64,000 nt of DNA, taken from contig JBBPIJ010000011.1 of assembly GCA_038040395.1 (NCBI GenBank), forward strand, positions 1-64,000. The letters are read 5' to 3'. Below the pieces are notes generated by a model. That model saw only the letters and a list, made by a program, of their open reading frames with translations, was not told the DNA's origin and ran no database searches. The position numbers and the translations under genes are program-made. How positions within the stretch are numbered: position 1 is the stretch's first letter; each line of letters opens with the position of its first letter. Below, one piece after another: positions 32,801-41,670 of this stretch. The stretch is from VAXT01 sp038040395. Lineage in GTDB: Bacteria; Actinomycetota; Thermoleophilia; Gaiellales; Gaiellaceae.

Positions 32801-33161
32801 CGACGATCCAGTCCCGAATCGCCAGGGCGGCGCGCACCGCTCGCTCCGGATCGTCCTCGTGAGCCGAGGGCGCCCCAAAGAGGGCCATCACGGCATCGCC
32901 GATGAACTTCTCGACCGTGCCTCCGTACGCCTCGAGCTCTGTGCGAAGCCGTGCGTGGTACGGAGCGAGCACCGCCCTCACGTCTTCGGGGTCCATGGCC
33001 TCGGCTCGAGCGGTGAAGCCCACGAGATCCGCGAAGAGCACGGTGACAACCTTGCGCTCCTCGCGCGCCGAAGTCTCTTCCGGGGCCAGAGTCGCACCGC
33101 AGGAATCGCAGAAGCGCGCCTCTTCCCGATTCTCCGTGCCGCACTGAGGACAGACGATCAT
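29832..33161 (-). CDS. Zinc ribbon - class III cyclase - AAA ATPase - TPR protein, paralogue 2
   Basis: 1109 residues. N-terminal zinc ribbon (CPQCGTENREEARFCDSCG), then a class III adenylate/guanylate cyclase domain (about 35-205) with metal aspartates D45 (VLFADLVGFT) and D89 (KFIGDAVMALFG). A STAND-type AAA ATPase has Walker A GVPGIGKS (256-263), and a long TPR array runs to the C-terminus. Such proteins are large signal-transduction switches, but whether cAMP is made is not shown. The ATG overlaps by one base the stop of a paralogue of near-identical architecture at 33161-36439. Last gene of a five-gene operon. Confidence 0.9.
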   Translation of the reverse strand: MIVCPQCGTENREEARFCDSCGATLAPEETSAREERKVVTVLFADLVGFTARAEAMDPEDVRAVLAPYHARLRTELEAYGGTVEKFIGDAVMALFGAPSAHEDDPERAVRAALAIRDWIVEEGELELRVAVTTGEALINLSARPSEGEGMASGDVVNTAARLQAAAPVNGILVDETTYRATEPAIVYEEHAPVSAKGKAEPVSVWEARDARSRFGVDTVQAPRALLIGRERELEGLAASLARARDERTPQLVTIVGVPGIGKSRLVFELFNHVAADPDLIHWRQGRSLPYGEGISFWALGEMVKAHVGILETDSPDEAGSKLERSVGDLLADGDANWVQGHLRPLLGLGTDQETHGDHRVEAFAAWRRFFEAIAEDRPLVLVFEDLHWADEGLLDFVDHLVEWASGVAILAVCTARPELLTRRPGWGGGKPNAVTLSLPPLDDEQTARLLAALLERSVLPAETQSALLQRAGGNPLYAEEFVRMVADRDLLSVGEELPLPESVQGIVAARLDALPDQEKALLQDMAVIGKVFWLGAAAQIGGLERFAAEDLLHRLERKEFIRRERRSSVGDETEYAFQHLLVRDVAYAQIPRASRAAKHQAAAEWIEALGRSSDHAEMLAHHYLTALEFASAGGAKTAVLSERARLALREAGDRAYALSAYPAARRFYQAAIELWPAEEADRPQLLFAYGRILLMTEVMSGVEVLVEARDALLAAGDIERAAEAEALLAEAFWLQGQRDRSFERLGAAESLIADAASSESKAYVLSNVSRFLMLADEFAEAIRIGKEALEMAEQLGLDELRAHALNNIGTARTGLGDAGGLEDLEQSVAIAVAINSPEATRSYGNLASMLANLGQLERSSEMVAEGLKLAERFGLWEPIRWLTAEAAWPLYFGGHWREAFQQLDELIADFEETGFWMETPSRCLRGRMRLARADVKGAQADAERAIERARIGKDPQVVWPALAFGARAFAATDERRAEDLAGELLSEQARGFTGSQQIDWALNLAVVASLIGREGEFLEAAARTTLMTPWLTAATAYVSRDFRRAADVYAGIGALPEEAYARLRGAEALVQDGRRAQADAELARALQFWRSVGATAYVREGEALLAESA

Positions 33162-36100
33162 CAGGCGCTCGCTGCGAGCAGTGCCTCGCCCTCCCGGATG
33201 TAGCGAGTCGCGCCGACCGAGCGGTAGAAGTCGAGGGCTCGCCGGACCTGGTCCTCGCGGCCCGATCTCAGTCGCGCGTCGGCCTCGTCCGGCAGTGAGC
33301 CGATCCCGGCATAGAGGTCGGCCGCTCGCACGTAGTCGCCGGCGGCGAAGGCGTTCGCCGCCTCGAGCCAGGCAGACGAACGCGGTGACAGCACGACGAC
33401 CGGGGACAGCTCCTCGCTGCGTCCGAGCTCGACGAGGGCGACGGCGAGATCCGGGCCGGCATACGGGTAACTAATTGGCCCGACTTTCCGCCAAACCTCG
33501 AGCGTCTCGGTGACGAGGTTGCCTGCCTCACTTGGCGCGCCGGCCGCAAGCAGGACGCGCGCATGCGCCGCAAGCGCAAAAGGAAGCATCCCCCACGCGG
33601 GCCACTCGCGGGCTACCTGGACCGCCTGCTCGCCGTCCGCGAGGGCGCCGGCGACATCGTCGCGCGCGAGCCGGATGTGCGCCTGCGCATAGCGGCAGCC
33701 GACCTCGCCGTTCGGATGCGGGGCCCCTGAGTCGACCTCGGCGAGGAACGCGTCGGCGACCTGGCTTCCTTCGTCCCAGCGTCCGCTCCAGTAGCACTCG
33801 TACACGAGCTCCGCGCTGAGATGACGGATCTCTTCCCGAACGCCAAACCGCTCGGCATCACTTCTCGCTCTCGCCTGCACCTGAAATGCGCGTTTGAGCT
33901 CCCCGCAGTCCAGGTGCGAGGCGGCGAGGTTGATGCGGGCGCCGACGCTTTCCAGCGAGTCGATCGCGTCCGCAGCGTCTACCGCTTGCCCGAGCGCCTC
34001 GAGCGCTCCGGGCTCCCCCGCCTGCCCGCGGACGGTGCCTATCGTTCGGAGAACGAACGCGCGTAGGTCCTCGAGCCCCAGGCTCTCCGCCATTGCCAGG
34101 GCTTCCCGGGCGTGTTGCTCCCAGGCACTGTCTTGAACGCTCCCGGCCCGGTATGCCAGGCGAGCAAGCACGAAGGCCTTCGACCGCGAGGGCGGGCGAT
34201 CGCTCACCAGCGCCAGAGCGTGCTCCAAGCGTGCGTACGCTTCCTGACTGCTCGCGTCCATGTAGGACGCCAGCGCCTCGGCCTCGGCCGCGGTCTCGCG
34301 GTCTCCGTGGTGCAACAGCGCGTCCCGGGCCTCCTCGAGCTCCGCCAGGCCGGCCTGCTCGGCGCGATAGCGCGCCGCGCCGAGGCGAAAGAGCACCTGG
34401 GCGCGCTCGGCGTCCTCTGGCGGCCACAGATCGAGAGCACTCCGGTAGAACCGTGCGGCAGCTGGGAAGGCGTTGAGGCCGAGGGCGCGGTCGCCGGCGC
34501 CTCGAAGCGCATGCCGCGCCCCCTCCTCGAGCGCCCGATCGACGCTACCCGCGGCCCGGGCGTAGTCGAGTGCCTCCAGATAATGGTGAGCGAGCATCTC
34601 CGACTGGTCCTCGGCCCGTCCCAGCGATGCCATCCACTCGGCCACCGCCCGGTGCTTCTCGGACCTCGCAGCCTTCGGAATCTGCCCATAGGCGACGTCC
34701 CGGACGAGCAGGTGCAGGAAGCCGTACTCGCTCTCGCCCTCGACCGACGGCCGCCGCTCCCGGCGCACGAAGTCCTTGCGCGCGAGCGCGTGGAGGCTCG
34801 ACTCGACGGCGGCACGATCCCGCCCATCCATCTGCATGAGCACGCCGGCCCAGAAGACCCTGCCGACGACGGCGGCATCCTGAAGCAGCGCCTTCTCTGC
34901 GGCCTCGAGACCGTCGAGACGAGCCGCGATGATGCCCTGCACCGTCTCCGGCAGCGCCAGCTCGTCCAGGTCGCCGCGCTCGGCAAGCATGCGTGCGAAC
35001 TGCTCGGCATAGAGTGGATTGCCTCCCGCGCGCGCCAGCAGCGCGGCCTGCTGCTCGGCCGGCAGGACCGCGCGTTCGAGCAAGACCCCGAGCAGCCGCG
35101 CGGTCTCCTCGTCGGAGAGCGGAGAGAGCGAGATCGTGGAGGCGCTCGGCTTACCTCCGCCCCACGCGGGCCGGCGGTCGAGGAGCTCCGGCCTGGCGGT
35201 GCAGATGCAGAGCAGCGGAACATCGGCAGCCCAGTCGACGAGGTGATCGATGAAGTCGAGCAGGTCGTCGTCGGCCCAGTGCAGGTCCTCGAACACGAGC
35301 ACCGCCGGTCGCTTGTCGGCCAGCTCCTCGAAGAATCGTCGCCATGCGTAGAAGCTCTCCGCTCGCTTGTCCTCGGCCTGCTCCGTCGTCGACTCGATGC
35401 CGACCAACAGCCCGAGCCTCGCCTCCACCGACCGTGCTTCGGCATCGTCTGCGAACAGCCGAGCGACCTCGTCGTGCAATTTCTGTGCGGCCTGCTCGAC
35501 GGCGTCCGTCTCCAGGATCCCCGCCTGGTTCTTGACCATCTCCCCGAGCGCCCAGTACGTGACCCCGTCGCCGTAGGGAAGCGAGCGGCCCTGGCGCCAG
35601 GTGACGAGCTCCGGGCTCTCCGAGATCATCTGGAAGAGCTCCGCCACGAGGCGGCTCTTGCCGATTCCCGGCACGCCGACGAGGGTTACGAGTTGCACCG
35701 CTCGTTCTGACCTCGCCCGATCGAGCGCGCTCGCCAGCAGCTCCCGCTCTTGCTCTCGACCGATGAGCGGCGTCTCGGGCGCTGCGACCTCGGCTCCGAA
35801 GCGTGCGCGTGCCTCCACCGGCTCCCAGACCGCTACGGGCTCCGCCTTCCCCTTGGCGGACACCGGGTCGTGCTTCTCGTAGACGATCACGGGCTCGGTT
35901 GCCCGATACGTGGTCTCGTCGACGAGGATCCCGTTGATCGGCGCTGCCGCCTGGAGCCTGGCCGCAGTGTTGACGACGTCGCCTGAAGCCATTCCCTCGC
36001 CTTCATTCGGGCGTGCGCTCAAGTGAATGAGCGCCTCGCCGGTCGTGACGGCGATCCTCAGCTCGAGGTCCCCTTCCTCCCGCGCCCAGTCGCGGATCGC

Positions 36101-36439
36101 GAGCGCAGCGCGCACAGCCCGTTCCGGATCGTCCTCGTGGGACGCGGGGGCCCCGAAGAGGGCCATGACGGCGTCGCCGATGAACTTCTCGACGCTGCCG
36201 CCGTGGGACTCGAGCTCGGTCCGGAGGCGGGAGTGATACGGCGCGAGCACCGCGCGGACGTCCTCCGGGTCCATCCCTTCAGCACGCGAAGTGAAGCCGA
36301 CGAGATCGGCGAAGAGGACGGTGACGACCTTGCGCTCTTCGCGCGCCGCCTCCGCTTCAAGCGCCAGGGCCGCGCCACAGTTGGAACAGAAGCGCCCGTC
36401 GGCCGGATTCTTGTGTCCGCATTGCGCGCAGGGCACCAT
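33161..36439 (-). CDS. Zinc ribbon - class III cyclase - AAA ATPase - TPR protein, paralogue 1
   Basis: 1092 residues. Same order as the next gene: zinc ribbon (CAQCGHKNPADGRFCSNCG), cyclase with D45 and D89, AAA ATPase (Walker A about 255) and TPR helices. The cyclase and ATPase parts are close to the paralogue while the TPR half differs more, so the two may sense different ligands through one output. It starts six bases after the threonine deaminase stop. The tandem pair probably arose by duplication. Confidence 0.9.
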   Translation of the reverse strand: MVPCAQCGHKNPADGRFCSNCGAALALEAEAAREERKVVTVLFADLVGFTSRAEGMDPEDVRAVLAPYHSRLRTELESHGGSVEKFIGDAVMALFGAPASHEDDPERAVRAALAIRDWAREEGDLELRIAVTTGEALIHLSARPNEGEGMASGDVVNTAARLQAAAPINGILVDETTYRATEPVIVYEKHDPVSAKGKAEPVAVWEPVEARARFGAEVAAPETPLIGREQERELLASALDRARSERAVQLVTLVGVPGIGKSRLVAELFQMISESPELVTWRQGRSLPYGDGVTYWALGEMVKNQAGILETDAVEQAAQKLHDEVARLFADDAEARSVEARLGLLVGIESTTEQAEDKRAESFYAWRRFFEELADKRPAVLVFEDLHWADDDLLDFIDHLVDWAADVPLLCICTARPELLDRRPAWGGGKPSASTISLSPLSDEETARLLGVLLERAVLPAEQQAALLARAGGNPLYAEQFARMLAERGDLDELALPETVQGIIAARLDGLEAAEKALLQDAAVVGRVFWAGVLMQMDGRDRAAVESSLHALARKDFVRRERRPSVEGESEYGFLHLLVRDVAYGQIPKAARSEKHRAVAEWMASLGRAEDQSEMLAHHYLEALDYARAAGSVDRALEEGARHALRGAGDRALGLNAFPAAARFYRSALDLWPPEDAERAQVLFRLGAARYRAEQAGLAELEEARDALLHHGDRETAAEAEALASYMDASSQEAYARLEHALALVSDRPPSRSKAFVLARLAYRAGSVQDSAWEQHAREALAMAESLGLEDLRAFVLRTIGTVRGQAGEPGALEALGQAVDAADAIDSLESVGARINLAASHLDCGELKRAFQVQARARSDAERFGVREEIRHLSAELVYECYWSGRWDEGSQVADAFLAEVDSGAPHPNGEVGCRYAQAHIRLARDDVAGALADGEQAVQVAREWPAWGMLPFALAAHARVLLAAGAPSEAGNLVTETLEVWRKVGPISYPYAGPDLAVALVELGRSEELSPVVVLSPRSSAWLEAANAFAAGDYVRAADLYAGIGSLPDEADARLRSGREDQVRRALDFYRSVGATRYIREGEALLAASA

Positions 36440-36445
36440 CGCCGT

Positions 36446-37645
36446 CTACTGCAACCGGTCGACGACGTAGCCGCGCGAGCGCATGGCCTCGAGGATCTGC
36501 GCGCAGTGCTCCTGGTCCCGCGTGAGGAGCGTCGCCTCGACCTCGGTCTCGGTCACGGGGATGTCCATCCCCTCTCGGTGGTGCTCGACCGAGACGACGT
36601 TGGCGTGCTCCTCGGCGAACAGCGAGAGGAGCTTGATCAGCTCGCCGGGTCGATCGGCGAGGCGGGTGCGGACGACGAGATAGCGGCCGGCGAGCGTTAG
36701 GCCGTGTCGCATCACCTGGATCAGGAGGGTCGGGTCGATGTTGCCGCCGGAGAGGATCGCCGCGACGGGCCCCGTTCCCGGGACGCGGCCGGAAAGGAGA
36801 GCGGCGACGGCGGCCGCGCCGGCTCCCTCGACGACGAGCTTGGCCCGCTCGGCCAGGAGCACGATTGCCTCGCTGATCTCCTCGTCGGTGACCGTCACGA
36901 CCGTCTCGAGGAGCTCCGCGAGCAGAGCGGACGTCAGCTCCCCTGGGTGCTTGACGGCGATTCCCTCGGCGATCGTGTAACCGAGCGTCGTGCCGCCCGC
37001 CAGCGGCGCGCAGGCAGCCGCCTGGACGCCCACGATCTTCACGTCCGGCCGAACGGCTCGTAACGCGAGCCCGATCCCCGCCGAGAGGCCGCCGCCCCCA
37101 ATGGGGACGACCACGGTCTCCAGTTCCGGCAGCTGCTCCGCGAGCTCGAGCCCGATCGTCCCCTGACCTGCGATCACGTTTGTGTCCTCGAACGGATGCA
37201 CGAAGGTCGCGCCCGTCTCCTCGACGTGCGCCACGGCCGCGGCAAGCGCGTCCTCGAACGTCGCGCCTTCCAGCTCGGCCCGCGCGCCGTAGTTCCGCGT
37301 CGGCTCGACCTTGGCCATCGGCGTCTCGGCCGGCATGAAGATAGTCGCCTCGATCCCAGCCTCTCGCGCTGCCCAGGCGACCGCCTGGCCGTGATTTCCC
37401 GCGCTCGCCGCGACGACCCCTGCCTTGCGCTCCTCTTCGCTCAGTCCCTCGATCTTGTTGACCGCGCCGCGGATCTTGAAAGAGCCCGTCCGTTGCAGGT
37501 TCTCCGCCTTCAGGTGCACCGGTCGCCCGGTCATCCGAGCGAAGGTCTCGGAGCCGTACAGCGGCGTCATGCGGACGCCCTTGCCCGAGAGGCGCTCGCG
37601 GGCGGCCTCGATGTCAGCCGGAGTTGGTGCTGTCTGAGTCGCCAT
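36446..37645 (-). CDS. ilvA: Threonine ammonia-lyase with ACT domain
   Basis: 399 residues. PLP fold type II: RTGSFKIRGAVNKIEGLSEE with the PLP lysine in SFKIRGA, SAGNHGQAVAWAAREAGIEA, and GGGGLSAGIGLALRAVRPDV for the phosphate. A C-terminal ACT domain (about 325-399, VRTRLADRPGELIKLLSLF) is the single-ACT form of catabolic-type enzymes. It deaminates threonine to 2-oxobutyrate, which feeds propionyl-CoA. The start overlaps the MeaB gene by 32 bases. Confidence 0.93.
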   Translation of the reverse strand: MATQTAPTPADIEAARERLSGKGVRMTPLYGSETFARMTGRPVHLKAENLQRTGSFKIRGAVNKIEGLSEEERKAGVVAASAGNHGQAVAWAAREAGIEATIFMPAETPMAKVEPTRNYGARAELEGATFEDALAAAVAHVEETGATFVHPFEDTNVIAGQGTIGLELAEQLPELETVVVPIGGGGLSAGIGLALRAVRPDVKIVGVQAAACAPLAGGTTLGYTIAEGIAVKHPGELTSALLAELLETVVTVTDEEISEAIVLLAERAKLVVEGAGAAAVAALLSGRVPGTGPVAAILSGGNIDPTLLIQVMRHGLTLAGRYLVVRTRLADRPGELIKLLSLFAEEHANVVSVEHHREGMDIPVTETEVEATLLTRDQEHCAQILEAMRSRGYVVDRLQ

Positions 37646-38615
37646 CAGCAGGGACGTGGAATACCTTGTCCATGATCTCTCGTACGGCTGTCAAGGGGTC
37701 GAGCTCTCGTCGCTGGACCTCGTCGAGGAGGCGCTGGAGCTCCGGATCGCCTTCGACCGCGTGTTCGAGGTGCGCTTTTGCGCGTGCAGAGGCGACCGCG
37801 AACACCTCGCGGGCGAGGTTGTTGCGGCGCCGCTCCTCGAGGAGACCTTCCTCCTCGAGATGGGCGCGATGCTCTTCCACGTTCGCCCAGAGCTCGGCGA
37901 CGCCCTCGTCCTGAACGGCCTCTGTGAGCACGATCGGCGGCTTCCATGCTCGGTCGTGGTCGAGGGTCAGGATCGACCTCACCTCGTTGAGCATCGTCTT
38001 CGCGGCCGGGTGATCCTTCTTGTTGACCGCGATCACGTCGGGGATCTCCATGATCCCCGCCTTCAGCGCCTGGATCGAGTCGCCCGAGCCTGGCATCAGT
38101 ACGAGCAGGACCGTGTCGGCGACCCCGAGCACCTCGACCTCGCTCTGGCCGGTGCCGACGGTCTCGACGAAGACGACGTCCTTCCGGGCTGCGTCAAGGA
38201 TGAGAACCGCCTGGAGCGCTGCCTCGGCCAGGCCACCGAGGTGCCCGCGCGTCCCCATCGAGCGGATGAAGACGCCGGGGTCGAGAAAGTGCTCCGCGAG
38301 GCGGATCCGGTCGCCCAGCAAGGCGCCCTGAGAGAAGGGGCTGGATGGATCGACCGAGACGACGCCGACGGTTTGACTCGACTCGCGCACCAGGCGAACT
38401 AGAGCCGCGATCAGGGTCGACTTGCCCACGCCGGGCGGACCCGTGACGCCGACGACATAGGCGGAGCCCGTGTCGGGATAGACGTCGCGGACGAGCTCGT
38501 AGGCGAGCGGATCGCCGTTCTCGACGAGCGTGATCGCACGGGCGAGTGCCCGCCGGTCGCCTGCGCGCACGCCGGCAGCGAGGGTCTCCCCCGTCCAGTC
38601 GCGCCGCTCCGCCAA
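37614..38615 (-). CDS. meaB: Methylmalonyl-CoA mutase-associated GTPase MeaB
   Basis: 333 residues from TTG 38615. GGAAGGAG lies upstream and the MFS stop is one base away; a longer frame to 38702 would overlap the MFS gene by 86 bases and is not favoured. GTPase motifs: Walker A GVTGPPGVGKSTLIAALVRL (57-76), SVDPSSPFSQGALLGDRIRL, VETVGTGQSEVEVLGVADTV and NKKDHPAAK. It protects and reloads the B12-dependent mutase in the propionyl-CoA to succinyl-CoA route, which fits the following threonine deaminase. The mutase itself is not in the window. Confidence 0.93.
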   Translation of the reverse strand: MAERRDWTGETLAAGVRAGDRRALARAITLVENGDPLAYELVRDVYPDTGSAYVVGVTGPPGVGKSTLIAALVRLVRESSQTVGVVSVDPSSPFSQGALLGDRIRLAEHFLDPGVFIRSMGTRGHLGGLAEAALQAVLILDAARKDVVFVETVGTGQSEVEVLGVADTVLLVLMPGSGDSIQALKAGIMEIPDVIAVNKKDHPAAKTMLNEVRSILTLDHDRAWKPPIVLTEAVQDEGVAELWANVEEHRAHLEEEGLLEERRRNNLAREVFAVASARAKAHLEHAVEGDPELQRLLDEVQRRELDPLTAVREIMDKVFHVPADGDSDSTNSG

Positions 38616-38616
38616 C

Positions 38617-39885
38617 TCAGCCGGCTCCTTCCGGCTGGGTGACGGCCACCACGTGGACCTCGGGGATCCGGCGCGCGAGCGTGTAGCCGACCAACGCCGC
38701 AATTGCGGTCAGACAGGCGGAGGCGCCCCAGACCCAGCGGGCTCCAACCGCGTCCGTGAGCGGGCCGGCCGCCACCATGCCAAGGCCGAGCACAGCGTAG
38801 TTCGAGCTCATCAGGACCGTGAAGACCCGTCCGCGCAGGCGATCGGGCGCCCACCGCTGGACGAGCAGCGCGTTGCAGACGAGCGCGACCCCGTTCCCGG
38901 CGCCGGAGATGACCACGCAGACGGCGGCGAACCAGACGTTGGGAGCGAGGGCCGCGGCGCCGATGCCGATCGCCATCATTCCGAGCCCGGTCACATAGAC
39001 GTCGGCGACCCGTCGCCTGTCGACGAGAGAGCCCGCTCTGAGGCTGCCGAAGATGAGACCGAAGCCCGCGCTCGCGAGCATGAGCCCGAACCCGAAGTCG
39101 CCCGCGTTGAACGAGACCTTGGCGAGCACGACTTCGGCCACGTTGACGCCGGCGTTCCCGAGCATGCTCACGTTCCACGCGATGAGCACGGTCAGGAGGG
39201 CCCGAGAGCCGCGGATCAGCTGGAGGCCCTCGGCCACGTCGCGCCAGTGGCCCTCGGTCGCGGCCTGGGCGACCTGCAGCAGGTGTGCCGGGATCCGGAG
39301 GATCAGCACCGCTGAGATGAGGAAGGTGATCGCGTTGATCCCGTACGCCCAGTCGGGGTTGGTGGCTGCGACGAGAACGCCTCCGGCGAGGGGCCCGAGC
39401 ACGGTCGTCATCGCGTCGGTTGCCTGGAGCAACCCCTGCGCGTTGGGAAGCTCCGCGTCCTCGACGAGGTTCGGGAGCCCTGCGTAGACAGCTGGGCGGA
39501 AGAAGCCGGTCGCGAAGCCCGCGACCGCAGCTAGCGCGATGATCTGAGTCGCGCTCTGCGCGAACGGGAGCGTGCAGAAGACGAGGAAGCGGACGAGGTC
39601 CGCGGAGACCATCACGCGCCGCCGCGACAGGCGGTCGACGAGTGGGCCGGTCATGAGGCCGAGTGCGATCGCCGGCAGGAAGTCGGCGATCAGAAGCGCG
39701 CCCACCCACGTGCCCGAACGGGTCCGGTCCCAGACGTCGATCGTCAGGGCGACGAATGCGAGCCACGTGCCCAGGCCCGACCCGAACGCGGCGAGAAAGA
39801 GCAGGCGCAGCCCACGGACTCGGTGGAGCAGGTCGACCTGCGTCCCGAGCAGGCGGTGCACGACGCCGTTGAACACACCGAGCAA
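38617..39885 (-). CDS. MFS transporter
   Basis: 422 residues with about 12 hydrophobic segments. LMTGPLVDRLSRRRVMVSAD is the loop 2-3 MFS motif, and its repeat in the second half is RAGSLVDRRRVADVYV. It resembles the drug/enterobactin-exporter type with a long central loop. Substrate unknown. It is the first gene of the minus-strand operon with meaB and ilvA, divergent from the radical SAM gene. Confidence 0.85.
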   Translation of the reverse strand: MLGVFNGVVHRLLGTQVDLLHRVRGLRLLFLAAFGSGLGTWLAFVALTIDVWDRTRSGTWVGALLIADFLPAIALGLMTGPLVDRLSRRRVMVSADLVRFLVFCTLPFAQSATQIIALAAVAGFATGFFRPAVYAGLPNLVEDAELPNAQGLLQATDAMTTVLGPLAGGVLVAATNPDWAYGINAITFLISAVLILRIPAHLLQVAQAATEGHWRDVAEGLQLIRGSRALLTVLIAWNVSMLGNAGVNVAEVVLAKVSFNAGDFGFGLMLASAGFGLIFGSLRAGSLVDRRRVADVYVTGLGMMAIGIGAAALAPNVWFAAVCVVISGAGNGVALVCNALLVQRWAPDRLRGRVFTVLMSSNYAVLGLGMVAAGPLTDAVGARWVWGASACLTAIAALVGYTLARRIPEVHVVAVTQPEGAG

Positions 39886-39954
39886 GGTCCGGGCGCAGGT
39901 TAGTAGAGCGGCAGGGCGAAGCGTGGATTTGCGGGAGAGATGTCACTACCGAGT

Positions 39955-39960
39955 TACACT
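39955..39960 (+). promoter_or_regulatory. -10 element for a likely leaderless transcript
   Basis: TACACT at 39955-39960 ends nine bases before ATG 39970. A start of transcription seven bases downstream would fall within three bases of the ATG, giving a leaderless or nearly leaderless mRNA, common in actinobacteria. No good -35 is seen and no Shine-Dalgarno precedes 39970. Confidence 0.4.
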
Positions 39961-39969
39961 CAAACGGCC

Positions 39970-41670
39970 ATGTCCCCCTCAGCCCGGTCCGCCGTCACCG
40001 GGTCCCCCATTCGTGTCCTGCTGGTTCACGCGAACCCGTTCCAGCGCGTGACGCCGGTGCCAGCCTACGGGCTCGAACGGCTCCGCACGGCAATCGAGCC
40101 GGCCGGGGCAGAGGTCGAGCTGGTCGACCCTTACCTGGTCTCGGAAGACCCTCTGGGAGCCGCGCGGGCCGCCGCCGAGCGCTTCCGTCCGGACGTGGTC
40201 GGCCTCGGCATCCGCATCATCGACGACTGCATCGTCGTCGACCGGCTCGACGCGCCCGAGGACGAGCCGATCGACGTCAGCTTCCTCTTACCGGAGATCC
40301 TCGAGCTGCGCCTGGCGCTTGCCGAGGCCGCGCCCGATGCACTCTTCCTCGCCGGTGGCGCGGGGTTCTCCGCGTGCCCCCAGGAGTGCCTGGAGTTCCT
40401 CGGCGTCGAGCACGGCGTCGTCGGCGCGGGCGAGGAGGCGCTGACGGCCATCTGCGAGGGAGCCGCCCTCGACGCGATCCCGGGCGTCGTTCGCCGCGGG
40501 GAGCCCCAGGGGATCGGCGCGTACCGCCTCTCGTTCGGCGGGCCAACCCGTCGTGATCCCCTCTACGCGCCCGCGAACTCGTTCCCGATCAGAACGCGCA
40601 TCGGTTGCGCGATGCAGTGCGTGTACTGCACGGCTGCGAACCTCGCCCGGCAGCATGCGATCGGTGACCTCGACACCGTGCTCGACGAGGTCGAGGAGAC
40701 GGTTGGAGTCGCCCGCGAGCGCGGAGTCGGCCGGGTCTCGATCTTCTTCGCCGACGACGAGTTCAACCTCCCGGACGAGCGGCACCCGATCTCGGTGCTC
40801 CAGGGCATACGGGATCGCGGCCTCGAGAAGCACCTCACGTGGCGCGCCTACTTCAACCCGACGCCCTTCTCGGCGGAGTTCGCCGAGCTCGTTCGAGAGA
40901 CGAACGGCCACGTCTCGATCACGGTGGACAGCGCCGCCGACGACCTCCTCGAGACCGCGCAGAAGCCTTTCCGCCGACGTCACCTGGATTCGCTCGTGGC
41001 GCTGCTCTCCGAGCACGAGGTCTCGGCCGACCTCGGCCTCATCTTCGGCCTGCCCGGCGAGACCGAGGAGACGATCGCCGAGACGGTCGCGTTCGTCCGA
41101 GCGCTCCCGCCGTCTATCGAAGTCGTCTACTCGGCAGGGGCCCGGGTGTATCCACACACCCCGCTCGCCCGGATCGCGGAGCAGGAGCCGGAACGACTCG
41201 TCGGCGCCGACGACCCGAGCTTCCTGACGCCGGTCGTCTATTCGCGCCCGTGGCCGCCGCGCGAGCTGGCGCGACGGGTCTCCGAGGAGCTCGCGAGTCT
41301 CCCGAACGTCGATCGGGTCGGGACCGCCTACCGCAGCGGTGAGACGACCCTGTCCGACGCGTACCGCGCCGTCCTCGCCCAACCGACTTTGCAACAGACT
41401 GTTGCTAGGTCGCTTACGAGTGGCGGTTGGGCCGAGATCCTCGAGCGCGCGGCGCACGACGATTCTCAGCGCAAGCCGGCCGAGACGATCGCGGCCTGTC
41501 TCCAGATCGCCGTCTGGCACGGTCGGTACGACCTGGCGTCGGCGGCGGCGAAACGGTTGCTTCAGGAGGACATTCCTCCGGAGATGTCGAGAGCGCAGCT
41601 CCGCTTCGCCCGGCTCGCCTACGGCGGGCTCGCTGTGGCGGATAGGGCTAAGTCTGCGCTGCGGCGCTAA
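39970..41670 (+). CDS. Radical SAM protein with B12-binding-like N-terminus
   Basis: 566 residues from ATG 39970; ATG 39940 is an alternative. The N-terminal part (about 12-180) reads RVLLVHANPFQRVTPVPAYG and PDVVGLGIRIIDDC, a B12-binding Rossmann fold without the DxHxxG histidine. The radical SAM core has C213, C217 and C220 (GCAMQCVYC), followed by FFADDEFNLPDERHP and LGLIFGLPGETEETIAET. The C-terminal 110 residues are helical. Such enzymes methylate or rearrange unactivated carbons; the substrate is unknown and the neighbours give no hint. Confidence 0.8.
   Translation: MSPSARSAVTGSPIRVLLVHANPFQRVTPVPAYGLERLRTAIEPAGAEVELVDPYLVSEDPLGAARAAAERFRPDVVGLGIRIIDDCIVVDRLDAPEDEPIDVSFLLPEILELRLALAEAAPDALFLAGGAGFSACPQECLEFLGVEHGVVGAGEEALTAICEGAALDAIPGVVRRGEPQGIGAYRLSFGGPTRRDPLYAPANSFPIRTRIGCAMQCVYCTAANLARQHAIGDLDTVLDEVEETVGVARERGVGRVSIFFADDEFNLPDERHPISVLQGIRDRGLEKHLTWRAYFNPTPFSAEFAELVRETNGHVSITVDSAADDLLETAQKPFRRRHLDSLVALLSEHEVSADLGLIFGLPGETEETIAETVAFVRALPPSIEVVYSAGARVYPHTPLARIAEQEPERLVGADDPSFLTPVVYSRPWPPRELARRVSEELASLPNVDRVGTAYRSGETTLSDAYRAVLAQPTLQQTVARSLTSGGWAEILERAAHDDSQRKPAETIAACLQIAVWHGRYDLASAAAKRLLQEDIPPEMSRAQLRFARLAYGGLAVADRAKSALRR

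Noticed and set aside
38616..38702. Longer MeaB starting at 38702
   Set aside because: It would overlap the MFS gene by 86 bases with Arg/Ser/Trp-rich sequence; TTG 38615 has GGAAGGAG and sits one base after the MFS stop.
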